Shown: positions 53,470 to 62,025 of the stretch, one piece after another
Layout: each line of letters starts with the position of its first letter
How positions within the stretch are numbered: position 1 is the first letter of the stretch
Origin: Nonomuraea angiospora
Lineage (GTDB): Bacteria > Actinomycetota > Actinomycetes > Streptosporangiales > Streptosporangiaceae
Direction: 5' to 3'
NCBI RefSeq assembly: GCF_014873145.1
Contig: NZ_JADBEK010000001.1
Coordinates: 12,028,001-12,092,000 of the forward strand
Length of the DNA stretch: 64,000 nt
Translations under genes and position numbers: made by a program
Notes under the pieces: model-generated
What the model was told of the DNA's origin: nothing
The model's input: only the letters and a program-made list of their open reading frames with translations
The model's database searches: none

Positions 53470-54489
53470 TCAGCGCCTCCCGTCGGTCGGGCCGCAAATG
53501 CCGACGATCAGCTCGCAGACGTCGGTCGCCACGAACGCCTCGACCTGGAGCTGGCGGGTGTTGCCAGGCCCGGGCGCCTCGATCAGCTCGTTGAGCAGGT
53601 CGACCAGCCGGTTCAGTCCGCGTACGCCATCGCCGGCCAGGCCGAGCTGGGCGTAGATGAGCGCGGCCACCCGCTCGGCGGAGTGCACGCCGGCCCGCAG
53701 GTCCTGGCGGTGCTTGGCCAGCCCGTGCGCCGCCAGGCCGGAGACGGAGGTCACCTCGTCCAGCAGGGCGCGCACCTTGTCCGCCCGCGCGAGCAGGCCG
53801 GGGGTGATGACGTTGACGTCGGAGGAGATCGAGACGAGATCGTCGCCCTTGTCCTGCAGCGCCGTGCCCAGCAGGGCGGCGTCGTGCAGGAACTGCCGGG
53901 CCCGGCCGCGCTGGCGGTGCGCGACGCCGACGAGCGTGCCGGCGTCGCCGATCAGCTCGCGCAGGTTCTCGCCCTCGCCGTCCAGGCCCTGGGCCAGGGT
54001 GTGCACGATGACGGTGACCTCGCGCGGGTCCACGGCGTCCAGGCCGCGGTAGGCGGCGCCGAGCGTGTCGGACAGGTCGAGCGGACCCTCGGTGTCGGTG
54101 ATGACGGCGCCGGCGGCCAGGTAGGGGCCGGTGGTCTCGCCGGAGCCGGGCTTGAGGTCGAGGAACTTGGGGCCGAACACCGAGGCCGGCTCGACGGAGG
54201 CGACCGTGGAGCGCGGCACCTTGACGCCGGGGTCCAGGTGCATGGTCACCACGGCCCGGCCTCTGGCGTCCAGCGACACGCCCGTCACCTTGCCGACCGT
54301 GATGCCGCGGATCTTGACGGGGGAGCCGGCGTCCAGGCCCTGCCCGGCCCTGGCGAACACGGCGTCGATCCTCGTCCCGCTCAGCTCGGTGGCGGTGCGG
54401 ACGACGTACAGGGTGGCCGCGGCGAGCACGACGAGCACGGCGAACGCGATGCCCACCCGGGCGGCGAGGGAGAGTTGGAATCGGCCCAC
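53470..54489 (-). CDS. mceA: MCE family protein, MceA position
   Basis: A 339-residue subunit starting with GTG at 54489. N-terminal helix (AARVGIAFAVLVVLAAATLYVV), MCE domain (SGTRIDAVFARAGQGLDAGS, VKIRGITVGKVTGVSLDARG, FGPKFLDLKPGSG), helical region and a C-terminal VCELIVGICGP. As the first MCE gene after yrbEB, it conforms to canonical order. A 4-bp gap separates it from yrbEB. Confidence 0.93.
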   Translation of the reverse strand: MGRFQLSLAARVGIAFAVLVVLAAATLYVVRTATELSGTRIDAVFARAGQGLDAGSPVKIRGITVGKVTGVSLDARGRAVVTMHLDPGVKVPRSTVASVEPASVFGPKFLDLKPGSGETTGPYLAAGAVITDTEGPLDLSDTLGAAYRGLDAVDPREVTVIVHTLAQGLDGEGENLRELIGDAGTLVGVAHRQRGRARQFLHDAALLGTALQDKGDDLVSISSDVNVITPGLLARADKVRALLDEVTSVSGLAAHGLAKHRQDLRAGVHSAERVAALIYAQLGLAGDGVRGLNRLVDLLNELIEAPGPGNTRQLQVEAFVATDVCELIVGICGPTDGRR

Positions 54490-54493
54490 CGGC

Positions 54494-55351
54494 TCACCCC
54501 GTCAGCGGTATGTTGCCGCCGCCGCCCCAGAACAGGTACGACAGCAGCAGGTTGAGCAGCACGATCGTGACGATCGACTGGCGGATGGCGCGGCCCGCCG
54601 CCACGCCCACGCCCACCGGGCCGCCGGTGGCGTGGAAGCCGTGGTAGCAGTGGATCACGATGACCGCGAAGGCGAACACGCCGACCTTGGTGACGCTGAA
54701 CGCGATGTCCCGGACCGGCAGATACAGGTAGAAGTAGTAGTCGTAGACCCCCGGCGCCAGGCCGAACAGCACCGTGCACATCAGCCGGGTGGCGAAGAAG
54801 CTGGCGAAGAGGGCGATCAGGTAGATCGGCACCAGCGCCAGCAGCGCCGCCACGACCCTCGTGCAGATCAGGTACGTGAAGGCGTTGATGCCCATGACCT
54901 CCAGCGCGTCGATCTCCTCCGAGATCCGCATCGCGCCCAGCTCCGCCGTGAACGACGAGCCCACCTGCGCCGCCAGCGCCGTCGCGGCGATGATCGGGGT
55001 GATCTCGCGGACGTTCGCGAAGCTGCCCACCAGGCCCATGAACGACTCCGCGCCGATCGCCTGCAGCCCCTGGTAGCCCTGCAGGCCCACGGTCGCGCCC
55101 ACGACGAACGCCATCGTGAACACCACGAAGATCATGCCGCCGCCGATGACGGTCGCCCCGACGCCCACCACGACGTCGCTGACCTGCCTGATGACGACCT
55201 TGAAGAACTTGAGCCGCAGGACGACGTCGCGTACGGAGTAGAACAGCACCTTCCACACGAACAGCGGCCAGTCGGCCAGCGTCGCGAACCGCTCGGCGAC
55301 GTCCCGGCCCCGCAGGGCGAGCCGCAGACCGGCCGTGCGCGTCACCATCAT
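54494..55351 (-). CDS. yrbEB: MlaE/YrbE family lipid ABC permease, YrbEB
   Basis: A 285-residue permease, second of the two. Hydrophobic segments include VVVGVGATVIGGGMIFVVFTM, TRVVAALLALVPIYLIALFA and VGVFAFAVIVIHCYHGF. The cytosolic ATPase-docking region reads RISEEIDALEVMGINAFTYL, the YrbE/MlaE coupling helix with EIDALEVMGIN. ATG at 55351 overlaps the yrbEA stop by one base. It will need an Mkl/MceG-type ATPase, which is not encoded in this operon. Confidence 0.94.
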   Translation of the reverse strand: MMVTRTAGLRLALRGRDVAERFATLADWPLFVWKVLFYSVRDVVLRLKFFKVVIRQVSDVVVGVGATVIGGGMIFVVFTMAFVVGATVGLQGYQGLQAIGAESFMGLVGSFANVREITPIIAATALAAQVGSSFTAELGAMRISEEIDALEVMGINAFTYLICTRVVAALLALVPIYLIALFASFFATRLMCTVLFGLAPGVYDYYFYLYLPVRDIAFSVTKVGVFAFAVIVIHCYHGFHATGGPVGVGVAAGRAIRQSIVTIVLLNLLLSYLFWGGGGNIPLTG

Positions 55352-56142
55352 CACAGCGACCTCGGCGGGTAGGCCAGGAAGTAGACGGCCGAGATCACGT
55401 AGTTGAACGCGAACACCAGCATGAACGTCACCACGGTCGCCTGGTTGACCGCCCGCCCCACGCCGACGGGGCTGGAGGCGCACGTCATGCCCTTGTAGCA
55501 GGCGACCGCCGCCGCGATGAACCCGAAGATCCACGCCTTGAACAGCGTCACGTACAGGTCGGAGGCGACGACCAGGGAGAACGCGCCGTCGAAGTACGCG
55601 CCAGGGGTGACGCCCTGCACGACGACGTTGAAGAAGTAGCCGCCGCTCGCGCCGGCCAGGATGACCAGCGGGCACAGGCAGACCGCGACCGTGCTGGCCG
55701 CCCACATGCGCGGCGTGACCAGGCGGTGGATCGGGTTGACCGACATGACCTCCATCGCGCTCAGCTCGTCGCGGATGTGGCGCGCGCCGATGTCGGAGGT
55801 CATCGCGCTGCCGCCGGCCCCGGCGATCAGCAGCGCGCTGGCCAGCGGCGCCACCTCGCGGATGAGCCCGACGAAGACCGCGCTGCCGGTCGCGGAGCTG
55901 GCGCCGAGCTGCCTGGCCAGCTCGCCCACCTGGAGTGCCACGGTGGCGCCCAGCGGCAGGGCGACCAGCAGGACCGGGACGCTGGTGACCCGGGCCAGGA
56001 ACCAGCACTGTTCGACGAACTCCCACCACCAGCGCCGGATGTCCCAGGTCCTGCGCAACCCCTCCAGGACGATGACGAACAGCTCACCGATCTGGCCGAG
56101 TGCCGACCCGGCCCGGCGTCCGATGTACCCGGAGAGGGTCAT
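55351..56142 (-). CDS. yrbEA: MlaE/YrbE family lipid ABC permease, YrbEA
   Basis: A 263-residue permease beginning the mce operon. Docking region IRDELSAMEVMSVNPIHRLVTPR and helices VPVLLVALPLGATVALQV, VAVCLCPLVILAGASGGYFF and VVTFMLVFAFNYVISAVYFLA. With YrbEB it forms the membrane core of the importer. ATG at 56142; the divergent CBS gene starts at 56388, leaving a 245-bp promoter region. It is the first gene of eight overlapping or near-abutting genes that end with the Mce-associated protein. Confidence 0.94.
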   Translation of the reverse strand: MTLSGYIGRRAGSALGQIGELFVIVLEGLRRTWDIRRWWWEFVEQCWFLARVTSVPVLLVALPLGATVALQVGELARQLGASSATGSAVFVGLIREVAPLASALLIAGAGGSAMTSDIGARHIRDELSAMEVMSVNPIHRLVTPRMWAASTVAVCLCPLVILAGASGGYFFNVVVQGVTPGAYFDGAFSLVVASDLYVTLFKAWIFGFIAAAVACYKGMTCASSPVGVGRAVNQATVVTFMLVFAFNYVISAVYFLAYPPRSL

Positions 56143-56387
56143 CGGCGACCTCGGGTTACCGCCATGACCACCTCCGCCGCCTACGGATGAGTGGCAACCC
56201 TACTGACGGGTTGTCTAGTAGTCGATGCTTTCGTGGGAATTTGCGCGAAAGGTATGAGACGCAGGTCACATGTTGTCAGCCAGGCACGAAAAGTGACCGC
56301 GCCGTTACAACCCGGCTCCCCTTGACGTCCGCCCCGTGGGGTTGTTTGCCTGTACGCAAGGCCTGGAAGACTGAGGTGCAAGAGGTG
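56143..56387. promoter_or_regulatory. Divergent promoter region of mce operon and CBS gene
   Basis: No gene. Two inverted repeats are visible: CTTTCG/CGAAAG (56228-56233 and 56246-56251) and GGTCAC/GTGACC (56264-56269 and 56293-56298). A region CCCCTTGACGTCCGCCCCGT with TTGACG (56322-56327) could be a -35 for the CBS gene. Any regulator is unknown. Confidence 0.4.
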
Positions 56388-56822
56388 ATGCACGTGCTCA
56401 TCGGGACGATTCTCCGCGCCAAGGGAAGTGATGTGGCCACCGTGCCGCCCGGGGCGACGGTGCGCGAGCTGCTTGCCACGCTCGCCGAACGCAACATCGG
56501 TGCCGTGGTGGTCTCCACCGACGGCCTCACCATCGAGGGCATCGTGTCCGAGCGCGACGTCGTGCGCCGCCTGCACGACCGCGGCCCGGCGATCCTCGAC
56601 GGCCCGGTTTCCGCGATCATGACCACCCAGGTGCGCACGGTGGGGCCCGGCGAGAACGTCGACTCGCTGCGGCAGATCATGACCATGCAGCGGTTCCGGC
56701 ACATGCCGGTGGTCGAGAGCGGCCGGCTCGTGGGCATCGTGAGCATCGGCGACGTGGTCAAGAGCGCGATCGAGGAGCTGGAGACGGAGAAGGCGTCGCT
56801 CGTCGACTATCTCCACCGTTGA
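56388..56822 (+). CDS. Two-CBS-domain protein
   Basis: A 144-residue protein made of tandem CBS motifs. CBS1: DVATVPPGATVRELLATLAE with IEGIVSERDVVRRL; CBS2: VRTVGPGENVDSLRQIMTMQ with RFRHMPVVESGRLVGIVSIGDV. Such proteins bind AMP, ATP or NADH and regulate partner enzymes. Genes like this recur in actinobacteria as general redox- or energy-sensing modules (Rv2406c/HRP1-like). The ATG at 56388 and a GTG at 56394 are both possible. It is divergent from the mce operon; a role in lipid uptake is not indicated by sequence. Confidence 0.9.
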   Translation: MHVLIGTILRAKGSDVATVPPGATVRELLATLAERNIGAVVVSTDGLTIEGIVSERDVVRRLHDRGPAILDGPVSAIMTTQVRTVGPGENVDSLRQIMTMQRFRHMPVVESGRLVGIVSIGDVVKSAIEELETEKASLVDYLHR

Positions 56823-56846
56823 TAGGGATGGCACCCTTGGTCCGTG

Positions 56847-57464
56847 ATGTACGGGCCTCCTGAATATCCGCCTGAGTATCCGCGGGCGACAAGCAGTCCG
56901 ACGATCATCGTGCTCGTGGCCGGACTCGCCGCCCTGCTCGGGTTCCTGCTGGGGGTCTTCGTGGGGTACGGCTCGGCCGAGCCGTCCGAGAAACCCGCCC
57001 CCCGGGTCACGGTCACGGTCGAGGGCACGCAGCCGCCGGAGTCCGAGCCCACGGGCTCCGACCCGTCATCACCGGTCCAGCCCACCCAGCCCACACAGCC
57101 CACGCAGCCCACGCAGCCCACGCAGCCCACACAGCCCACGCAACCCCAGGGAACGCCGCCGGGCGCGACCCAGCCGGGGTCCACTCCGCCGGGCGCCGGT
57201 CAGCCGACCGGGGGGACCGGGAGCAATCCTGCCTTGAGCTCCCTGTCCATGCGGACGCTCGTCGTGGGCACGGACATCCAGCCGGGCACCTACCGCACGA
57301 CGGGCCCGACCACGGGAATCCCCATGTGCTACTGGGCCAGGCTGCGCAGCGCCACGGGGGACGAGATCACCAGCGGCATGCCGGCGGGTCCGGCCAGCGT
57401 CACCATCCTGGCCACGGACAAGGCGTTCAGGACCGCCGGATGCGCGGAGTGGACCAGGGCATGA
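56847..57464 (+). CDS. Membrane-anchored protein with QPT repeats and a C-terminal secreted domain
   Basis: A 205-residue protein. Tyr/Pro-rich start (YGPPEYPPEYPRATSSP), one helix (TIIVLVAGLAALLGFLLGVFVG), then a Pro/Thr/Gln linker with seven QPT units (57078-57140, 9-bp repeats), then a compact domain (about 138-205) with LVVGTDIQPGTYRTTGP, PMCYWARLRS and TAGCAEW. That last domain resembles small secreted domains that follow proline linkers in actinomycetes, with two Cys that may pair. An alternative GTG at 56844 adds one residue. Function unknown. Confidence 0.75.
   Translation: MYGPPEYPPEYPRATSSPTIIVLVAGLAALLGFLLGVFVGYGSAEPSEKPAPRVTVTVEGTQPPESEPTGSDPSSPVQPTQPTQPTQPTQPTQPTQPTQPQGTPPGATQPGSTPPGAGQPTGGTGSNPALSSLSMRTLVVGTDIQPGTYRTTGPTTGIPMCYWARLRSATGDEITSGMPAGPASVTILATDKAFRTAGCAEWTRA
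57078..57140 (+). repeat. 9-bp coding repeat, seven copies
   Basis: CAGCCCAC(C/A/G) repeats seven times in frame and codes QPT units in the extracytoplasmic linker. The eighth unit has decayed to CAACCCCAG. Confidence 0.9.
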
Positions 57465-57676
57465 TGCTTTTGTGCGTCAAACTCTGGACAATAGAGCAGG
57501 AATGCGCAATTCTGTGCGGCAAGCAAGAAGGGAGGCACGCCTGGAGCGTGCTGGCGTGACGTCCTACGGTTATGGGCCACGCCACTCCGGTGTCCCTGGC
57601 CAGGACGCGACTCGGAGAGTGCGGAACAGCGCGCAGCGCCACTGATCCGCACCCGATCCGTTCGCGAGGAGTCCTG
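57465..57676 (+). promoter_or_regulatory. Upstream region of the GH114 operon
   Basis: No gene is seen in these 212 bases. There is a weak dyad CTCT-GGACAAT-AGAG (57482-57496) and a relatively AT-rich stretch at 57470-57530 that may hold the promoter. A clear ribosome site GAGGAG (57666-57671) lies 5 bases before the TTG start. Confidence 0.35.
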
Positions 57677-58561
57677 TTGCGTCGTCTCCCTGCTCTGATC
57701 TCCGCGGCCGCCCTGGCCGCCACCGCCCTCGTCACCGCCCCCGCCGCCGGAGCCGCCGCCGATGCCGCAGCGGCCACCGAGGCCAGGGCGTTGCCCGCCC
57801 CCGTCGCCTGCAACGGCTGCTGGAAGCCCGCTCTGAACACGTCCTGGCAGTGGCAGCTCTCCTCCCTGCCGGCCAAGCCGTACCCGAACGTGCAGATGTT
57901 CGACATCGACGGCTTCGCCGCCAAGGACGGCGCGATCGTCAAGTCGCTCAAGGCCGACAAGCCGGGCCGCGGCGTCGTCTGCTACATCAGCGCGGGCACG
58001 TTCGAGGACTGGCGCCCGGACGCGAGCCAGTTCCCCGCCGAGGTGCTCGGCAAGCCGCTGGAGGACTGGCCGGGTGAGCGCTGGCTCGACATCCGCACGT
58101 ACACCGGCAAGCTCGGCCAGATCATGAAGGCCCGGCTCGACATGTGCAAGGCCGCCGGGTTCGACGCCGTGGAGCCCGACAACGTCGACGGCTACAGCAA
58201 CGCCAGCGGCTTCCCGCTCAAGGCCGCCGACCAGCTCGCCTACAACAGCTGGTTCGCCAACGAGGCTCACAAGAGGGGCCTGTCGGTCGCGCTCAAGAAC
58301 GACATCGAGCAGATCCCGGCGCTGCTGCCGTACTTCGACTTCGCGGTGAACGAGGAGTGCTGGGAGCACTCCGAGTGCACCACCGCGCAGAACGACGACT
58401 ACGGCTACGACCAGTTCGTCAAGGCGGGCAAGGCCGTGTTCAACGTCGAGTACAACCTGGCCACCTCGGCCTTCTGCGCCAAGTCCAACGCTCAGAACTT
58501 CAACTCCCTGAAGAAGAAGTACGAGCTCGACGCCTACCGCGTGCCCTGCCGTGGCGCGTGA
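57677..58561 (+). CDS. Secreted endo-alpha-1,4-polygalactosaminidase (GH114 family)
   Basis: A 294-residue secreted enzyme. Starting at TTG 57677, the signal peptide RRLPALISAAALAATALVTA is cleaved near residue 25-28. The GH114 barrel is clear: WQWQLSSLP, VQMFDIDGFAA, GVVCYISAGTFEDWRPDA, AAGFDAVEPDNVDGYSN, ALKNDIEQIP and NEECWEHSEC. Characterised relatives cut alpha-1,4-linked galactosamine polymers such as fungal galactosaminogalactan. The TTG has a strong GAGGAG; the frame upstream to 57572 lacks one. The last 11 bp overlap the PfkB gene, so the secreted enzyme is translationally tied to intracellular sugar handling. Confidence 0.9.
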   Translation: MRRLPALISAAALAATALVTAPAAGAAADAAAATEARALPAPVACNGCWKPALNTSWQWQLSSLPAKPYPNVQMFDIDGFAAKDGAIVKSLKADKPGRGVVCYISAGTFEDWRPDASQFPAEVLGKPLEDWPGERWLDIRTYTGKLGQIMKARLDMCKAAGFDAVEPDNVDGYSNASGFPLKAADQLAYNSWFANEAHKRGLSVALKNDIEQIPALLPYFDFAVNEECWEHSECTTAQNDDYGYDQFVKAGKAVFNVEYNLATSAFCAKSNAQNFNSLKKKYELDAYRVPCRGA

Positions 58562-59465
58562 CTTCGACCTGCTGGTCGTCGGTGACGCCAACCCCGACGT
58601 GGTGCTCTCCGGGGCGCCGCGCGGGTTGGCGTACGGCCAGCGTGAACAGCTCGTCTCCGGCGGCGACCTGGTGCTCGGCGGGTCCGGCGCGATCACCGCG
58701 TGCGGGGCGGCCCGGCTGGGCGTGCGGACCGCGTTCGCCGGGCGCGTGGGCGACGACGCGGCCGGGCGCTTCGTGCTGGGCGCCCTGGCCGAGCGGGGCG
58801 TGGACGTCTCCCGCTGCGTGATCGACTCCCGGCCCACGGCCATGACCGTGGTGCTGGCCGACGGTTCGGACCGGGCCATCCTCACCTCGCCGGGCTGCCT
58901 GCCGTACCTGACCGTGGAGGACCTGCCGCGCGGCCTGGCCCGCCACGTCCACGTGTCGTCCTATTTCCTGCAGCCGGGGCTCGCGCCCGGCCTGCCGGGC
59001 TTCCTGGCGGAGGAGCGGCGCGCGGGCGCGACCACCTCCCTGGACACCAACGACGACCCCGCCGGGGAGTGGGAGGGGCTCGGGGAGGTGCTGGCCGAGG
59101 TGGACGTGTTCCTCCCGAACGCCGCCGAGGCCCGGGCCGTCGCGGCCCGGCTCTTCGGCGCCGGCCCCGAAGGCATCGAGGCCGCGGCCGCCCGGATCGG
59201 CGGGCTCGGCCCCACCGTGGTCGTCAAGGACGGCGGCGACGGCGCGCTGGCGTGGCAGGCGGGCGAGCTGACCCGGGCCCCCGCCGTCCCCGTCGAGCCG
59301 GTGGACACCGTCGGCGCCGGCGACAGCTTCAACGCCGGCCTCCTCGCCGCGCGGCTGCGCGGGATGAGCCTGCGCGAATGCCTGCGCGTGGCCGTCACCT
59401 GCGGATCCCTCTCGACCCAGGCCGCCGGCGGCACCGCCGCCCAGCCCACCTGGAAGGAAGTATGA
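58551..59465 (+). CDS. PfkB family carbohydrate kinase
   Basis: A 304-residue sugar kinase starting with GTG at 58551. N-terminal DLLVVGDANPDVVL, sugar-binding GGSGAITACGAARLG near 43-57, anion hole DTVGAGDSF at 252-260 with Asp258 as base. Substrate could be a hexosamine or hexose released in the cytosol. The start overlaps the end of the GH114 gene by 11 bp and its end overlaps GH4 by 4 bp (ATGA). Location between two glycosidases argues that it phosphorylates their product. Confidence 0.92.
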   Translation: MARDFDLLVVGDANPDVVLSGAPRGLAYGQREQLVSGGDLVLGGSGAITACGAARLGVRTAFAGRVGDDAAGRFVLGALAERGVDVSRCVIDSRPTAMTVVLADGSDRAILTSPGCLPYLTVEDLPRGLARHVHVSSYFLQPGLAPGLPGFLAEERRAGATTSLDTNDDPAGEWEGLGEVLAEVDVFLPNAAEARAVAARLFGAGPEGIEAAAARIGGLGPTVVVKDGGDGALAWQAGELTRAPAVPVEPVDTVGAGDSFNAGLLAARLRGMSLRECLRVAVTCGSLSTQAAGGTAAQPTWKEV

Positions 59466-60751
59466 AGATCGTCTTTCTCGGCGCGGGAAGCGTCGAGTTC
59501 ACCCAAGGGCTGCTGGCGGACCTGGTTGCCTTCCCCGATCTGGGGGAGTTCGAGGTGGCGCTGCACGACATCCACCCCGAGCGGCTGGACACCGCCGAGG
59601 CCGCCGCCCGCGTCATCGCGGCCGGGCGGCCCGTCAGGATCTCCGCCCACCTCGACCTGCGCCGGGCCCTCGAAGGGGCCGACTTCGCGATCAACATGAT
59701 CCAGGTCGGCATGATCGACGCCACCCGCGTCGACTTCGAGGTGCCCGCCCGGTACGGGCTGCGCCAGACGATCGCCGACACCATCGGCGTGGGCGGCATC
59801 TTCCGCGCCCTGCGCACCTTCCCGGCGCTCGACCGGATCGGGCGGGCCATGGCCGAGGTGTGCCCGGACGCGTGGCTGCTCAACTACACCAACCCGATGG
59901 CCATGAACGTCTGGTACCTGGCCGCCGCCACCCCCGTGCGCAACGTCGTCGGGCTCTGCCACTCCATCTACTGGACCGCCCATGACCTGTCCGAGCTGGT
60001 CGGGGTGCCGCTGGAGGAGGTGTCGTACCTCGCGGCGGGCGTCAACCACCAGTCGTGGATGCTCCGCTTCGAGTCCGGCGGCCAGGACCTCTACCCGCGC
60101 CTGGACGAGGCCATCGAGCGCGACCCCGGCCTGCTGCGCCGGGTGCGCGTGGACATGTACCGCAGGCTCGGCTACTACCCGACCGAGACGAGCGAGCACT
60201 CGGCCGAGTACGTGCCCTGGTACCTGCACGACGAGCGCGAGATCGAGCGCCTGCGGATCCCCGTGGGCGCGTACATCGGCATCAGCGAGGAGAACGTCCG
60301 CCAGTACGAGGCCACCCGCGACGCGCTGAAAGCGGGCCGGCCGATCACCGTGGAGGGGACCATGGAATACGCCCCGCAGATCATCCACAGCGTCACCACC
60401 GGCACGAGCCGGGTCGTCTACGGGAACGTCCAGAACAGGGGCCTGGTCGCAAATTTGCCGGACGGCTGCGTGGTGGAGGTGCCGTGCGTGGCCGACGCGC
60501 TCGGCGTCCGCCCGATGGCCGTCGGCGACCTGCCCGCGCAGTGCGTCGCGCTCAACCGCTCCTACGTCAACGTCAACGAGCTGACCGTGCGCGCCGTCAC
60601 CGAGGGGCGGCCCGAGCACGTCCGGCACGCCATGATGGCCGACCCGAACACCGCCGCCACCCTCACCGTCGAGCAGATCGACGAGCTGTGCGGCGCGCTG
60701 ATCGAGGCCCACGGCGAGCTGATGCCCGAGTCCCTCAGGAGCCGGTCATGA
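59462..60751 (+). CDS. Family 4 glycoside hydrolase (MelA-like alpha-glycosidase)
   Basis: A 429-residue cytosolic NAD- and metal-dependent glycosidase. NAD motif IVFLGAGSVEF at 3-13; NYTNPM at 141-146; metal ligands Cys166 (LCHS) and His196 (GVNHQSW); ADTIGVGGIFRALRT near 105-119. GH4 acts by redox-assisted elimination. The LCHS and GVNH pattern and lack of a phosphate-binding site place it near alpha-galactosidases and alpha-glucosidases acting on free sugars. In context it could cut short galactosamine- or galactose-containing oligomers imported by the ABC system that follows by 4-bp overlap. Confidence 0.93.
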   Translation: MKIVFLGAGSVEFTQGLLADLVAFPDLGEFEVALHDIHPERLDTAEAAARVIAAGRPVRISAHLDLRRALEGADFAINMIQVGMIDATRVDFEVPARYGLRQTIADTIGVGGIFRALRTFPALDRIGRAMAEVCPDAWLLNYTNPMAMNVWYLAAATPVRNVVGLCHSIYWTAHDLSELVGVPLEEVSYLAAGVNHQSWMLRFESGGQDLYPRLDEAIERDPGLLRRVRVDMYRRLGYYPTETSEHSAEYVPWYLHDEREIERLRIPVGAYIGISEENVRQYEATRDALKAGRPITVEGTMEYAPQIIHSVTTGTSRVVYGNVQNRGLVANLPDGCVVEVPCVADALGVRPMAVGDLPAQCVALNRSYVNVNELTVRAVTEGRPEHVRHAMMADPNTAATLTVEQIDELCGALIEAHGELMPESLRSRS

Positions 60752-62025
60752 AGGGCCCCACGGCGGGCATGGCGGCGCTCGCCCTGGCCGCCGGGCTGCT
60801 GACGGCCTGCGGCTCCTCCTCCGACGACGCCTCGGGCCCGGTCGAGATCACCTGGTGGCACGGCCAGACGGAGCTGCAGGCGAAGGTCATCGAGGAGCTG
60901 GCCGCCGAGTACTCCAAGGCCCACCCGGACGTGAAGATCACGCCCGCCGTCGGGTCCACGAACGTGGACGACATGCTGCAGAAGGTCCAGGCGGTGCTGG
61001 CCGGCGGCAAGGCGCCCGACATCGCGTACATGTACGGCACGTGGATGCCGAACCTGGCGCGCAACCCCAAGGTGTACGACCTGGCCGCCACCGTGAAGGC
61101 CCCCGGGTTCGGGTGGGACGACTTCTGGCCGTCGGAGCGGGCCGTGTCGGAGGTGAACGGCAAGGTCGTCGGCGTCCCCGCGCTGGTCGACAACCTGGCC
61201 GTCATCTACAACAAGAAGCTGTTCGACGCGGCGGGGCTGCCGTACCCGTCCAAGGACTGGACCTGGGACGACTTCCGGGCCGCGGCGAAGAAGCTGACCG
61301 GCGGCGGCGTGTACGGCACCGCGTACCCCGTGACCGGTCTCGAGGACACCGTGTGGCGGTTCTGGCCGATGATCTGGCAGCAGGGCGGCTCGATCCTGAC
61401 GCCGGACGGCAAGAAGTCGGCGTTCAACACGCCGCAGGCGGCGCAGGCGCTCGACCTGTGGACCGCCATGGCCCAGCAGGATAAGTCCGTATATCTCGAT
61501 CAAAACGGGGAGAAGTTCGTGCCGCTGTTCCAGAGCGGCAAGATCGGGATGATCGCGGCGGCGCCGTACGCGCTGCTGGACATCATCGACCACAAGATCT
61601 CCTACGGCGTGCAGGTGCTGCCCGGCTACAACGGCAACCACGAGACGGTCGCCGGGCCGGACAACTGGGTCGTGTTCGACAACGGCTCGCGCCGGGCCAA
61701 GGCCGCCGCCGAGTTCCTCACCTGGCTCACCCGGCCGGAGCAGGACGCCCGGTGGTCGCTCGGCCTGGGCAACCTGCCGCTGCGCAAGGCCACGACCGCG
61801 CTGCCGGCGTACCAGAAGTTCGTCAAGGACTTCCCCGGCATCGACGTCTTCACCGCGAACCTCGAGAACGCCAAGCAGGCCAGGCCGCCCCTGCCGGCGT
61901 ACCCGGAGTTCTCCGAGAAGGTCGGCAACGCGATCGCCCAGTCGCTGGTCGGCGGCACGCCCGCGCAGCAGTCCCTCACCAAGGCCGCGACCGAGGCCGA
62001 CGCGGTGCTGGGGCGCTCGCGATGA
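60748..62025 (+). CDS. Sugar-binding lipoprotein of a CUT1 ABC importer
   Basis: A 425-residue solute-binding protein. Lipobox LLTACGSSS near residue 20; binding fold VEITWWHGQTELQAKVIEEL, HPDVKITPAVGSTNVDDML, APDIAYMYGTWMPNLA, YNKKLFDAAGLPYP. Several Trp/Tyr line the expected sugar cleft (TWDDF, VWRFWPMIWQQGG). Its start overlaps the GH4 stop and its end overlaps the next permease, both by 4 bp. An AT-rich codon patch lies at 61480-61507. Confidence 0.94.
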   Translation: MKGPTAGMAALALAAGLLTACGSSSDDASGPVEITWWHGQTELQAKVIEELAAEYSKAHPDVKITPAVGSTNVDDMLQKVQAVLAGGKAPDIAYMYGTWMPNLARNPKVYDLAATVKAPGFGWDDFWPSERAVSEVNGKVVGVPALVDNLAVIYNKKLFDAAGLPYPSKDWTWDDFRAAAKKLTGGGVYGTAYPVTGLEDTVWRFWPMIWQQGGSILTPDGKKSAFNTPQAAQALDLWTAMAQQDKSVYLDQNGEKFVPLFQSGKIGMIAAAPYALLDIIDHKISYGVQVLPGYNGNHETVAGPDNWVVFDNGSRRAKAAAEFLTWLTRPEQDARWSLGLGNLPLRKATTALPAYQKFVKDFPGIDVFTANLENAKQARPPLPAYPEFSEKVGNAIAQSLVGGTPAQQSLTKAATEADAVLGRSR

